Source of the DNA: Fomitopsis serialis
Lineage: Eukaryota; Basidiomycota; Agaricomycetes; Polyporales; Fomitopsidaceae
Direction: 5' to 3'
NCBI RefSeq assembly: GCF_022376445.1
Contig: NW_025955153.1
Coordinates: 1 to 64,000, forward strand
Length of the DNA stretch: 64,000 nt
Shown here: in pieces, positions 1 to 12,426 of the stretch
Numbering within the stretch: the first letter of the stretch is position 1
How the letters are laid out: each line of letters opens with the position of its first letter
Position numbers and translations under genes: made by a program
Notes under the pieces: generated by a model
Database searches by the model: none
Seen by the model: only the letters and a program-made list of their open reading frames with translations
Told to the model about the DNA's origin: nothing

Positions 1-1250
1 TGGCTGTCGACTCGAGAGGTGATCGTGACATTGCCGGTCCGTTTAGGGGCGAACTGGTCACGATTAGAAGCTTCGAGAGAGGACGCGGACGTGGGAGCGA
101 GCAACATTGTGAGTCTCTCGCCATGCGGTGCGGAGCGGAGGTGACTCAGGGAAGCAACAAGATGTGGGAATTGATTCCCAAGGCTGCATGGTACGTTTCT
201 GCGAATGACGCCTCGGACTGATGCAAGCAAATTACGCAGGCGCTTCCCTCGCGGTTTTCTTCACGACAACGAGGATCTCAGCCAATTGTGGTACAAGGAT
301 TCGTCAGAGACGTCAGTCGACTTCGCTTCTACAGCACTCGCTAGGCTCACCATATCGACGTCACCCTCCGCAGTTCGCGTCTTGGACCGAGTGAAGTCCC
401 TCAGGCCTGCAGGGCGGCATCGCGTTTAAGACCTTCTCCGTCAACCCGGAGCTCTACCTCCCCTGGCTCCAGTCCGAGCTGCTCGCGCGCGGCGTAGAGT
501 TCGTCCGCAGGAGGGTGCACAGCCTTGGCGAGGCAGCCGCCCTCGCAGGCCCGAACAGCATCCTCGTGAACGCAACAGGCCTAGGTGCGTGCATAGCCTC
601 GTGCCCTCGACGCACACGCCCCATCCGCGCGATCGCCCTGACCACGCCTTGGACTCGTAGGCGCTCGCTCCCTCGTCGGCGTGGAAGACACAGACGTGTT
701 CCCCATCCGCGGGCAGACCATCATCGTGCACGCGCCCGGCCTCAAAGAGTTCATCTCGCTCCCGCTCGGTACGGGCACGCAGGGCCAGGCGACCTACATC
801 ATCCCGCGGCCCTCGCCGCCGGGCGAGGTCCTGCTCGGCGGGACCTTCCAGCCGGACAACTGGGACACCTCGCTCGACGTGCCGACGGCGAAGGGCATCT
901 TTGAACGGTGCGCCGCGCTGGCGCCGCAGCTAAAGGACGCGGAGACGCGGGTCCTGCGCCACAACGTTGGGCTGCGGCCGGCGAGGAAGGGCGGTCCGCG
1001 CGTGGAGGCGGCGTGGACTGACGTGCCGCTGAAGAGCGAGCTGCTGCCGCTGCGGGAGAGCGATGTGGGTGCGGAAGGACGCGTGTTGCTTGTCCACGCG
1101 TATGGATTCGGGTGAGTCTGTAGCTTGGGGCGTGGAGGAGTGCTGGCAGTGCTGAGCCGCGACGCGTTCGATAGCGCTGCGGGGTACCAGAACTCGTGGG
1201 GCGCCGCGCAAGAGGTGACAGACTTGATCGCAAGCAAATTGAACAATTGA
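1..1250 (+). CDS. D-amino-acid oxidase (FAD-dependent), 5' end outside window
   Basis: This is the C-terminal two thirds of a D-amino-acid oxidase (DAO family), which oxidises D-amino acids to 2-oxo acids with release of ammonia and H2O2, normally in peroxisomes. About six exons are visible. Recognisable pieces in order are GANWS near 46-60, KMWELIP near 160-182, LWYKD near 286-300, GGIAFKTFSVNPELYLPWL from about 410, ILVNATGLG near 560-582, then one long exon (about 660-1112) with PIRGQTI and GLRPARKGGPRVE. A final exon (about 1176-1250) supplies AAGYQNSWG, the conserved C-terminal FAD-binding segment. The N-terminal GxGxxG dinucleotide fold lies beyond the left edge. The protein ends SKLNN: an SKL tripeptide is present but not terminal, so the usual type 1 peroxisomal signal is not formed. 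Exon boundaries in the first 410 bases are uncertain. Confidence 0.85.
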
Positions 1251-1621
1251 GGAGGGGTGGTTGCCCGGGCTGCGCCAACGTAAGAAGATCGCAACGGGAT
1301 GTATGCTAGGTCGAGAAAACGTCTTACCGGTCAGTGTGTAGCAGCAAACTTGAATGACGCGTATGTAAGCGCCAAATGTATAGTTGCCTCGTACAGCTCA
1401 AATAGCACTCATGTATCAGCATCGCGTAGTTAGAGATGATCAATAGAATGTATTCGAGAGAGAGTCCATGCGTGCTAAGGATACAGGACCTGTACGGTGC
1501 ATGCACAACACATAAAGATAGACGTAGAGAGCTCATAGGACCAGGAACATTATACAGTGTGTGTCATAACTGGCGAACCTCGTAACCTCAGAGTCATGAT
1601 CCCACTGGCAATGGCAAGTCG
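1251..1621. other. intergenic, tail-to-tail gap
   Basis: This 371-bp gap lies between the oxidase stop and the stop of the minus-strand coiled-coil gene, so it should hold both 3' UTRs. It is AT-richer than its neighbours. No reading frame, repeat or RNA gene was recognised. Confidence 0.6.
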
Positions 1622-4600
1622 TCACCTGCGGTCATACGCAGGCCGGGACGACACCGCCCTCGCCTGCCCCGACCCATTCCTGATCTTGCCCAGCCACCCC
1701 CGCTTCGCAGCCGTCGCCTCCTGCGCGGCCGCCTTCCCGCGCGGGCTGTTCGTCACGTCCGCGATCGCGGGAGGGACCGAGGCTGTGGTCGCTCGCCGAG
1801 GGGACAGCTGCAGGACGTGGCTCCGCACGGGCGTGAACCCCGTCCGCACCGCCTGCAGCGCTCTGCGGGCGCGGGGCGTCGCGGGCTGGTTGACGGGCAG
1901 GCAGTCGGCGGTGAAGCCCTGCGGAGGCAGGCTCTCGCAGTCGTCGAAGTCGTCCGGCGCCCTGCGCTTCTTGCCCGCCGTGCTCGTCGTTACCATGGAC
2001 GAGGATGAGAACGCGATGGGCATGGCGGGGATGGGAGGGAGGGAAGGCGCCTGGGACGGCGTCCGCCGTGCTTCTGGCGTGCGAGCTCTGAAGACGGTAG
2101 GCTGTGACGTCCGGACCTCTGGTGTCTTGGGCCTCGGCAACGCCGATGGCCCCGAGGCGATACGTGAGCGAGAGTTGGGGGTCGTTGGCGTGTATGTAGG
2201 AGTTGGCAATGGAGGCTGTGAGTGTGGTACGCGCTCCAGCCTGGGGACGACAGGCTGAGGAGCCATGGATGACGAGGACCTTGCTGCACGTAGCGCAGGA
2301 GCGGAAGAAGGCCCTGCCTCAGCCTTGGGCGTGGACGCGTCAGCTTCTCCGGCCGCAATTTTACTCTGGAGTGCATGAAGCTTTCTCGTGAGCGTCTCGA
2401 TCCTGCTCGTGAGCTTCTTCTTCTCTTTGAGCATCCTGTGAGGCGGACGGTCAGTGAGGCGGATCTACGCAAGAAAAATCCTACGCACTCAATGAAGCGA
2501 TCGTCATTCTCCTCAATCTCTGCGCACTTGTTACGCAGGTGCTCTTCCATCTCCATGTTTCGCTCCTCGAGGTCGGCGATCTTCTCTTCCAACGAAGGGT
2601 TCGATCGAAGAGCCTGTAGATCACGCTTGAGCGCATGGATGGTCTGCTCTTGTTGAATCTCCCGCATTGAGGAGGTCGCCTCCAGGCCTTGGAATGCCTT
2701 CTCGGATTGCACAAGTTTGGAGCCTACCTCGTCAAGGTCGTCCGACGAAGACTGGATACGGGTTTCGCTGTCATCGTTGGTGAGTATGAGGGGTCGCCGG
2801 AATAGGCGTGACGTTATATTTACCTCTCCTTGACCTGGCTTTCCAGATAGCGTTGAAGGGACTTAAGCCGCTGCACCTCCGCACCCATGCTCGTTGCCTC
2901 GAACTGCAAAGCTGTCCGCTCGTTCTCGAGCGTCTGTAGCGAAGAGTCTGCTTCCTCGAGTTGCGCACGGAGAGCAGTTATTTCTTGACGGAGCTGGTCG
3001 TTCTCCCGCTCTGCCTCAGCTGTCTTGTCCTTAGCGAGTCGCACTTCCTCTTCATGCTCCTTCTGCGTCCGCGCGTGCAAATCCATCTCGCCCCGGAGGG
3101 TTGCCTTCAAGTAGTCGACCTCGTCCTGCGCAGACGTGAGCTGGTTCTGCAAGTCGTCCTTCGCCGTGGACGAGTCCTCGAAGAGTTGCTGATATCGGTC
3201 TTCCACTTCAGCGAGAGCGCTCTGAACCTGCTCCGCTTCCCGAGCGGCGCCGTCGAGTCTTTCGTGCATCTCCTTGAGCTCGCAGTCCCGCAGCCGCTCA
3301 AATTCAGCCTCAGCGGCCTCATAGGCCTCTGTCTTCTCCGAAAGCTGAGTTTTGAGAGACTCGACTTCCTCGAGCAGACCTTCGCACTGTGCGTCAGCCT
3401 CTTTGCGCGCGAAGTTGACCTCGGTCAAGTCGGCCTTCGTGCGCTCGAAGTCCTTGTGCAAGTCCTCCAGCTCCTTCTGTTGTTCCGCACGAATGACTGA
3501 GAGTTCATCACCGACGCGATCCGTCTCCTGGAGTCGTTCCAAAGCATCTTCGAGTTGACGTTCGAGATCGTGCTTGGAGGTATTTAGGGCTGCCTCGGCT
3601 TCTTGATGAGACTGCTTCAACTGCTCATGAGATGCTTGAAGCGCCTCAAGTTCGGCCGCAACGTTGTCGAGTTGGCCTTGCAGAGCCTGGACTGCCTCGG
3701 CCCTCTCTGCTTGTGCCGCAACCAGCTGCTCTCGCAATTGTGACTGGGTTCTCGCGCTCTCCGCAAGTTTCTGCTGGAATTCCTCGCTGCACTGGGCGAA
3801 CTGCTGGCTGTCTCGTTCGAGAGTTGAGCGTAACTCGGAATGGGTGGATCGGAGGGACTGGAGCTCTTCCTGAAGTCTTGTCTGTTCCGCGAGGAGTTGC
3901 GTCTCCTTCTCGCCTTCGGCGGCTGCCTGCAACTCACGCAACGCGTCTAGCTGCTGCTGCAATGACGTGATCTGGGCTACCCTCTCCTCTACGTCTTGTC
4001 GCAGAAGGGCGGACTCTCGCTGCGCCATGACTTTAGCATCCTGTGCATAGCGGCCAGACAGATCGGTAGCACGAAGTGCGGTGTGCAGTGTGGCGAGCGC
4101 AAGAGTGGCCTGGATGGTCTCGTTCTCCAGACGTGACGCTTCGTGACCAAGACCTTCGGCGAGACGTGTCTTCTCCTCCAGAGCCTGCGATAGGCAGATG
4201 CGCTCCTCGTTCAAGGATCGCAGCTCGGCGTGCAAGGTCTCCGACTCAGTCCGATGTTGCCTGAGTTGTTGGACTTCTTCGGCAAGACGTCTCGCTTCTG
4301 CCTTCACGCTTTCCACCGCGGCCTGGATCTCGTCCCTCTCGTCCTCGAGCTGCTCCGCCTTCTCTTCGAGCACCTCGGACTTGCCGCGTGCTTCGTCCCT
4401 CTCTTCCCTGCTGGCCCTGCAGTCCTCCACCATCGCCTCCTTCTCGCCTGTCATAACCTCCAGCTCGCCTGTCATCTCTGCAACGCGCTCCTCCTGCAAT
4501 CTCAAGTTCGCCTCCAGCCGCTTGATATCGTGTTGGTGCATGCCGATCTGCTCGGTGCGTCGGAGTACGCGCTCCTCGAGTGCCTTGATCTGGTTGTGCA

Positions 4601-6694
4601 GTGCTTTGTCAGACTCTCCTGAAGACAGAGAGCGTAGCTGCTGCGCCGACCGCTCGTCCGCCTCCGTAAGCTCCTGGCGGGCGGTCTCGAGATCTTGCTG
4701 CGTGTGCTGCAGTTGCAGCGCGAGTGCATCGCGCTGCGTCTCGGCTTCGAGCAAGGCCTGCGAAAGCTCCTCGAAGCGGGCTTCAGCCTGTGTGAGAGTG
4801 GCGGCTGCGTCATCTTGTTGGTCCCGCTCAAGAGAACGCTCCCCCTCCAGACGAGCGATGATGTCTTTGCAGGCCGCTATAGTAGACTCGGCCAAGTGCA
4901 AGTTCTGGGTAGTCTCCGCGAGCGCTGCTTCGATTTGGTGCAGCCGAGCATCTTTCTCCGCGAGGACAGCATCGAAGCTGCACACGTTTGCCTCTTTTTC
5001 GGCTAAATATAGCTGAGTCTGCGCGTACTCATCGTGAGCAGCGGCCAAGGCCTGCGAAAGGTGCTCGATCCGCGAGAGATTGTGTGCGTCATGATCGGCT
5101 GCATGCTGAGCCACGAGTGCAAAGACGAGTGCATGTCGCTGGAGCCGTATGCCCTGTCTGCCAGGAAGTCCGAGTTGTGCGACAGGCTTTTGCGCAGGGA
5201 AAGAACCGGCTGAATAAGCTACCGGAGCGGCAGCGAGCTTCGCTCGGAGGTCCTCGATAGTAAACCTGCTCTCGTCATTCAAGAAGTCGAAGTCTCTTTG
5301 TAGGTCATCACGCTCGTAGCGGAGGCCATCACGTTCGCTGCGTAGACTCTCGATCTTGTTGAGCAGCCGTTCGATCGTTGCCGCAGTCTCGGCATCTTTG
5401 CCCGGAGAAAGTGGGACCAGAGTGCCCTGAGCGGAGGTCGCGAGTCGGGCCTCGAGATCCCTACGACCTTCGTCAGTATGATTTGTGTGCTTCACTGTGA
5501 TCACTTACTGTATTCTGCTGCTCACGCCACGGACATGTTCCTGCATTCGTTGTGCTTGCTCAGAAGCCCGGTCCCGCTCGTCCAACGCAGCTTCCTTATC
5601 AGCTATCAGCTCGACTAATCTTGTCTCCGCCTCCGCAACCTTTGTCTTCTCGGCCTGCAGTAAGCCCAAAGTCCTCTGGACTTCGTCTCGCAGCATCGCA
5701 AGCTCTCTCTTGGTCTGCGTACCACCAGAACGCTTCAGCTCTGCCTCGAGCATTGCGACCTTTCGTTCTTCATCCTCTAAACGCTCCAAGAGACCCATTT
5801 CTCTAGCAGCCGCGTCGGCGCCGCCGCTACCCTGCAACGTGCGCAACTCCTCCTGGCTGTCCTCAAGCTCGGATCGTGCTTGTTCAAGTTCCCTGCGGAG
5901 TTGCTTCTCCATGGCAATCTTCTCGTTCTCCCGTCGCACGAGGGACTCCTGTAGACGTGTTGCCTGGGCTTTGGCTTCGTGTAGCTCCTTCGTCTGCTGG
6001 GCCAGACGGCTGTTCAAATCAGCGGACTCGCGCTCAAGCGCAGTGACCCGGAAGTTGTTCACAGACGAGGACCTAGGGCGACCGCGCACGCCCGGGGCCG
6101 CATTCCGACTTTGCCGCAAAGTCGATTCGGCCGCATGTTCCTTGACTGCCAGCTCTGTCTGCAAAGATCGCACCTTCGCCTTTAGTGAAGCGTTCTCCGT
6201 CTCCAGCGCTCCTTTCTGCGATGTGGTCGACTGCATGCCCCTGCTTAGCGAATCAAGTGTTCCGTGTAGTTCGAGCGACGCTTGTTCAGCGGTCTTCAGC
6301 TTCTGCTGCGTAGCGACCAGAGCAGCTTCAACATTCTGGCGCGTAGTGCGTTCGTTCTGTAGTTCTTGATTACGCTGGTTTATGGTAGCTTCCAATTTGA
6401 TGGCGCGGTCGGCCTCTCGTCGAAGCTGCATGCAGATGTCAGATCTAGACAAGACAAGCGAGCAGACCACGTACCTTTGTGACTACGTCATCAAAAGAGG
6501 CCTGTATATCTTTCAAATCGTCTTCTCTCTTGAGCAGCTGGCTGTGGAGCGTAGTATATTGTGCATCTGGGGAAACGAAGTTGGTATATGCGAATGCGTC
6601 TGAAGCCACAACGCGTACCTTTATTGCGGAGTTGTTCCTTGAGGATTTGTACTTCGTCGGAGTCGTGGTTATCACCAATACCCCATGTCGACAT
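1622..6694 (-). CDS. very long coiled-coil protein, function unknown
   Basis: Six exons splice cleanly: 6694-6619, 6566-6475, 6425-5509, 5460-2824, 2767-2489 and 2435-1622. Together they give 4815 nt, an intact 1604-residue protein starting MSTWGIGDN. From about residue 60 to 1330 it is nearly continuous heptad-type coiled coil rich in E, Q, L, R and K, resembling SMC arms, myosin tails or golgins in composition only. There is no ATPase, motor or membrane segment. The last 250 residues are different: proline/serine-rich and basic, with SP/TP sites (for example TPRARRAL and SPRRA) that would suit CDK-type phosphorylation or microtubule binding. This layout is common in spindle-pole, kinetochore and Golgi-tether proteins, but no signature lets me choose. 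It is divergent from the Lgl-like gene with 276 bp between starts. Confidence 0.85.
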
Positions 6695-6970
6695 GATGTC
6701 GACGGCGACGGCGGCGTGTAATGTGGGGAACGGGGTCGAGAGGGCGGCACACGATGGTGGTTTGATGAGAGCGCTAAAGGCGACCACCGACTTCAACATT
6801 GGCGGGACGTATGCACGTGATCGCGTTGTGGCGGGCCTGAATTCACGTGGCGGGCGCCTGGCGCGTCGCTGTCGTCGCTGCGTGCGTCCGGAGGCCCGGG
6901 CCATGCACCGCCAGTGGCAGCGATCGTCTCTTGTCTACGACCGTGGCACAGGACGCTGATATTGACCCCC
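6695..6970. promoter_or_regulatory. shared divergent promoter region
   Basis: The 276 bp separate the start codons of the coiled-coil gene (minus) and the Lgl-like gene (plus), so both promoters must lie here or overlap the genes. It is GC-rich with no clear TATA box. Assignment rests on gene geometry, not on recognised factor sites. Confidence 0.5.
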
Positions 6971-9900
6971 ATGTTGTTCAAACATGACAAGTCTTACGTT
7001 GATCTCTCCCTTGAGCTCTCCGACGAGATCGATTGGCAAGCTGGTACTCTGAGGCATGTCCGCCATCATCTTAACGTCACGGCCCTTGCTACAGAGCCTG
7101 TCTCAGGACTGCTTGCAGCTGGTAAGCTGGATCGTATCTTGCCTTTAATGTTGACTCATCATTGACCGACCGGTTTACTAGGCTTTCTCTCTGGTCAGAT
7201 CGTCGTGTATGGTTCTCCTGGTGCCGAATGTACTCTACGTCTCTCGGATCCACCAGGAGCACGGGCGAGCTTCCTCAGCTTTGCAGAGACGTTGTTCCGA
7301 TTGCTCTGTGTTGGTTCGATATGTGATTGTTTATGTTACATCGCAGGGGCTCACTGTCTCATACAGACGACCGCTATCGCCTACACATATGGGATCTATC
7401 AACGTTAGGCAAACCTAAACTACTCAAGGTGGTGCACCTACCTCAAACTGTCAAGTGAGCACGAAATATAGCACCGTATGGCCTCTCTGCTGACGAGAGC
7501 TGTCAGCTGTATCACTGTGTCCCCATCACATACACATGTGAGTTTCTTTGATTCAAAACCTTCCACGGCGTCTCAGGCGCCGCTGCATTATAGGCCTTCA
7601 TTGCTTTGGCGAATGGCGAAGTGAAAACATACGACCTCCTTTGCATGAGAATGTCTCCGTACACTATACCCTCCGATGCATGGGCGCAATACGAAAAGAA
7701 GACGCAAGCAAGTGGAATGCCAGCAATTCATACATCTGGATCGTGGGTCCCTATTGTCGCTGTTGTGTACTAGTGCTTGCTCAACATGACTTTATCAGAG
7801 AGCAAATTGTGGACATAGTTATACATCCTAGGGATCTCAACTTGTTATTCGTGGCATATGGAGGTATGATCGTGGTTAGCCCTTACCTTGGCCGGTGCTG
7901 AGCTTTTTGTTCAGGCGGGATTATTCTTATCGATCTTGTAAGTGAGAAAGGACCGCTTCGTCCCATACGCTGACCGTTTGCATATGCAGAAGCAGCGCAG
8001 TACTATCCGTACATATGAACTGGTCCTCCCTCCCGGTGCGCCTGGCGGAACGGGCTACCATGCTCCGGCAAGTGCGGATAACTGCACGCGCAATTGGTCT
8101 GACTGACGAGACTTACAGGACATCCTACTACCACGTCGACCTCCAGTCACTGCACTGACAATTCATCCGTCTGGCCATGTTCTGGCAGTAGGCCATGCAG
8201 ATGGGACCATCGCATTCTGGGCGCTCGAAGACGAGGATCATCCCCTTTACGTTCGAACTCTAGATGAAGAGGAAGATGTCTTCGCAGTAGATGTCACTAA
8301 ACTCGAGGCAGCATTACCCTCCGGCGACAGCTCTGGAGCAAAAGAGAGACTCGCGGAGATCCGGGAACCCATCTTCAAGCTGGCTTGGAGCGGCTTCCCC
8401 AATTCAAGCGATCCCCGCGGCGGCGACACTGTACTCACCGTCCTCGGTGGTTTGGGCCCGGACTCATCACCAGGTCTCACAGCCTTCCTGCTACCTCCTC
8501 TCAATTCTCCCGCACCGCCTGACGCAACAACGGCCAAGATGCCCTCGCAGCCACCCCTTCATCCTGATGTTCGCGCGGCTATGCAAGAAATTCTGTTCCC
8601 TCTAGACTCCCACACCTACCACACTCCAGGTGCGGTGCAAGATTTCTTACTCATACCGCGATCCAGTCCGCACTTCTCTGGGACTTGGGATCCGTGCGCT
8701 GTCCTGCTACTCTCGGACAGCGCTCTAGACACCACTGGTGTCACGCGTGTCGTCGATGCGTATGAGTTCCCGCCCCCCGCCTTCGTAGCGTCTTTGATGA
8801 AACCGGCAATGCCTGGCGCTGCGGACTTGGATGACCCTTCAGTAGCACTTAGCCAAGAGTTGGCAACGACCCTCGAAAGCATGGCTCTGTCTGCAGATCC
8901 GCGACAGCTGCGCTTGCCGTGGGCTTTCTCAACTGTAGATGGAAGCATGCTGTTCAAGATAGACAAAGAGGCGTATGGAAGGCTGATGGAGGAAAGTTTG
9001 GATGACGCGCTGCCTATCAAAGGAGGTAAGGCCTGGGTAGAGGATACCGAAGGCCAGATGAAGCTCATGAAGGTTCGCACTTCTGACACATACTGTTGCG
9101 ACATGAAGACCCTAATACCCTCGTAGTTCCAGCCGCACCACATCTTGGTCACACACGACCACGACCTTGTCATTCGCTTCCAGGACCTAAGTGCACAACT
9201 GCTGACCAGTTCATCCGATTCGCCTGTACAGTCTTCTTTTCCAAATGCCCTGTCGGCCTTGACGATTGAACTTGGACCGCTACTTCACGACCCCTCGCTC
9301 AGGCTCTCAGCTCTACCGTCGTCGGCCGAGTCCATCCATTCTGCTCAATCCGTACACTCGTCGCACTCCGTTCAGTCTCCGCATTCCCCTGCATCCCCTG
9401 CGTTCTCCGGAAGTGGTGAAACGAGCGCTGTCAGTCATGATCCCTCTGCTGTGCAGTCCATCCATCTCGCTCCCGAATCCCTGGAGTGTGTTGCTGTACT
9501 GAACAATGGCACAGTCATCTTAAACCAACTTGATGCTGAAGGCACCTCCAGCCCCTCGGAGATCTCGGATGAAGAGCTAGTCTCCCTCACGCATGTCCCT
9601 GTACGAAGTAAACTGCGATATCGCCCTTACCTGGGCGTCAGAGCGGGATGGGGCCAGGTCAGCGCGTGTGGAGTTTCAGACATTGGCAAGTCCTTCTATG
9701 TCATCTAAGTGTGCGTGCACATTAACAGACGAATCTGCAGGCTTCCTTGCTGTGGCATATAGTTCAGCCGCGCTTCTCGTGGTCGATATGAGAGGGCCCC
9801 GAGTCATCCTTCGCAATGCACCGCCGTCGAAAAAGGACCATCGTCACTCTTTCCTCGCTGCTAAGCGTGATCCGGTTGTGGCCCTCGCATGGACAGCCTG

Positions 9901-11328
9901 CTCGATCGAATCAGGTATGCTGGGAGGACTTCCTATGACGAAACGCAGTTTCTAACCGAAATTCCCGAAGACCCAACGCCCCGCATCCGCCTTATTGCTA
10001 CCACGTCTTCCGGTTCTGCGTCGATCTACACCGTCACGCGCTCATCATCTGGCGCGTTTGCGATTCCCGATCCCCCAACACCCGTTGACGCTGCGTCCCA
10101 CACACTCTCCTCCGGCTCATTCGTGGTCGATGCAAAGAGCGGCGCTCGGGTCGCTGCTGACCGGCAAGGGCTTTCCACGGTCTTGGAAGCCAGTGGTGCC
10201 GAGGGCGCGGGCAGACGGTGCGTGTGGGTCAGTGCGGGGATGAAAGGTGCACGGTGCGTTGCGAACCTCGATGGCGACAGGCTTGGCAAGGCGGACTGGC
10301 CGGGGAAGGCGGGGCAGTGGTAGGCGTCGATGTGGTGGAGAAAAATGGTGGGGTACCATGCTATGATGTGCTACAGGCTCCGATGGCTGATGTCTTTCTA
10401 CAGGCGGATGTGCGTTGGTTGCGTTCACAGACCGCGGCGAAGCGCTCGTCTATTCGCTTCCTTTCCTTGAGTACCTACACACGCTCCAGCTACCAGAGAC
10501 TTCCCTCTCGTGAGCGGCCCCTCTTTTCAAACAGTCTCTAGCATGTCTCATGCTCGCATACACAGGCACGTCTCCGCCGACTCGACCGGCGACTACCTAA
10601 CACACATCGTCGACCCGACCACCCGGATCGTTCGCCAAACTATCTACGGCACCCTCTTCGCCACGCGACGTGCGGCGCCTTATGCCGCCCCACTCGTCGA
10701 CTTTATGGTCGGCCACGGCGCCGTGCCCTCGCAACCTGCGCCCGTCCCGCTCGAGCCACAAACCGTCATCGGCTCCGTGCTCGGGTACCTCGGGCGCGGC
10801 GTCACGACGGGCGTAGAGATCGACATGTTGTGTGAGTCTCTGCTCTGGTTGTGATGTTGTGCATCGTGCTGACGGCGTGTTGCCTTGCGTGTGTAGTGGC
10901 AGGCCCGGATAGGCCGGAACCGCCGAAGTCGATATACGACCCGACGGGTCGTGTGCCGGCTGCATCACGCGATGGGAAGGCGAAAGACGTGGACCAGGGT
11001 GGCGCAACCGCGTCGTCGGTGAAGGCTGCGTCGGCGCAGATGTCGAGCGGCGTGAGCGATCTGTACAACAGGCTGGGCAGCGCGCTTGCAGAACGAGGGT
11101 GCGCTTCAATCTGGCAAATCGCTGATCGTCTTGAATATACTGACTCTCACATAGGGAGGCACTCGGGAACCTCGAAGAACAATTCAACTCGCTGGAGCAG
11201 GGCAGTAAAAGCATGGTCGCGCAGGTACGACGACCAAGTTCTCTCCATGCGAGACATTCTTAAGAACGTCCGTCCAGGCGCAACGATTGGCTGCCCAACA
11301 ATCTGCGAAGAAATGGTTCGGCTTTTGA
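6971..11328 (+). CDS. Lgl/Sro7/tomosyn-type WD40 protein with C-terminal SNARE-like motif
   Basis: This family binds t-SNAREs and regulates docking of secretory vesicles at the plasma membrane, with the Rab Sec4 and the exocyst in yeast. The start MLFKHDKSYVDLSLEL at 6971 is followed by the family's first blades: ATEPVSGLLAAG then IVVYGSPGAE (about 7195-7235), RLHIWDLSTL (about 7378-7407), ALANGEVKTYDLLCM (about 7602-7646), VDIVIHPRDL (about 7811-7840) and TALTIHPSGHVLAVGHADGTIAFW (about 8151-8222). A serine/histidine-rich disordered loop (SIHSAQSVHSSHSVQ, about 9331-9375) interrupts the second propeller. The last exons encode SSGVSDLYNRLGSALAERG, then ALGNLEEQFNSLEQGS and KKWFGF-stop, matching the R-SNARE-like tail of tomosyn-type members. 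About fourteen short introns are needed; all inspected joins keep frame. It converges with the next gene 196 bp downstream. Confidence 0.85.
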
Positions 11329-11524
11329 GCCCGCTCTCGAAGCCGGCTTCATTCGTCTCCGCTCGCTCGCTGTCGATGCCCACAAGGCAGTATTGGTATC
11401 TGAAACGTGCTCGCATCCTATTCTAGTCATCACATGTACAACATTGCTAAAGGACCTCGGTGTTTGTATCTTACAACTCTCCGGCACGCATGAATGCGTC
11501 CACTACGACTCATTATGTCACGTT

Positions 11525-12426
11525 CTAGTTCGAAGTCTTTCCTGCCGGCGGCTCTTGGGAAACAAACATGCCCGTTATGCCCGCTGTCGCCCTCTTGCGC
11601 TGCTCGTTGAGCATGCCGAAGAAGCCGTCCTCGCGCGACGTCTCGCGTTTATGTTCCCATTCCTCGGTGTGCTTCGTGACCAGGTGCTGTTCGTTCGTCT
11701 GCAGCGTAAGCAGCGAGTTGACAGTCTGGTGCCACATGCAATGCGGTGTCCCATCAGCTCAGTACATGTGGTGCCGAAGCGGTGCTGAGTACCTTCGTGG
11801 GAGAGCCTGTGGGGTCGCGGTAGTACGCGACGTCTTGGTCCACGAGGATGGTGCTCTTCGGGACAGATGGCGGGTTCTCGAGGACACGGAACTGTTTTAC
11901 GTCTGCCCGCGGGAAGACCTATACGGAGGCATGCGCGTGGGCCATATGAGCACGCATATAGTCAGTCGAATGGCGAGATGGATGACGGACCTTGACGAGA
12001 CCGTTGAATTGAGCACGAATCGACTGTATACCTTCGGCAATGCCGATGGGGTCGTGGAAGACAGCATTTTCTGTGTAGATCTTGTAGGTTTCCTATACTC
12101 TCGGTGAGCCTACAGACGCATGGCACTTGCGGTATTTTTACTTGCCTCAGATGGCTTGCAGCTATACAACTGTGTAGATGGGTGCACTTCAGGCGGAAGG
12201 CGTTCACAGCAACGACGCGTCCTACCTCCTTGATCCCCTGGAGTATCTTCTCCTCATGAGGCTCTGCACTACGTTCTCTCAACGATTTGGTTTCGTTTGG
12301 GGTAAGCCCGGACGCGTTGGTGGCATTCATGTTGTTTGAGGGCATCGTGGCTGTAAATCTGCGAATTTGTGACTGCAAATGAGAGCGACGGATGGGGAGA
12401 CGGTGGACAGCAAGTCGAGGGAGCAT
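11525..12426 (-). CDS. SnoaL/NTF2-like small protein, probably mitochondrial
   Basis: Four exons (12426-12226, 12092-11991, 11918-11793, 11725-11525) total 630 nt and give 209 residues with all joins in frame. The N terminus MLPRLAVHRLPIRRSHLQSQ is basic and lacks acidic residues, as in a mitochondrial presequence. The core has IYTENAVFHDPIGIAEG, a typical opening of SnoaL-like (NTF2 fold) domains in which an aromatic-Asp-Pro turn lines the cavity, then a strand around VLVDQDVAYYRDP. The C-terminal third, TEEWEHKRETSREDGFFGML, resembles the conserved tail of uncharacterised fungal and plant members of this group. The substrate is unknown; many such domains are non-catalytic. The fold call is by motif and length only. 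Confidence 0.75.

Noticed and set aside
799..1294. Minus-strand open frames of 150-166 codons
   Set aside because: They lie antisense to the oxidase exon carrying GLRPARKGGPRVE and arise from its GC-rich codon pattern.
4198..6369. Plus-strand Ser/Leu-rich open frames of 270-294 codons
   Set aside because: They are the reverse reading of the coiled-coil gene; poly-Ser/Leu is what Glu/Gln/Arg-rich heptads give on the other strand.
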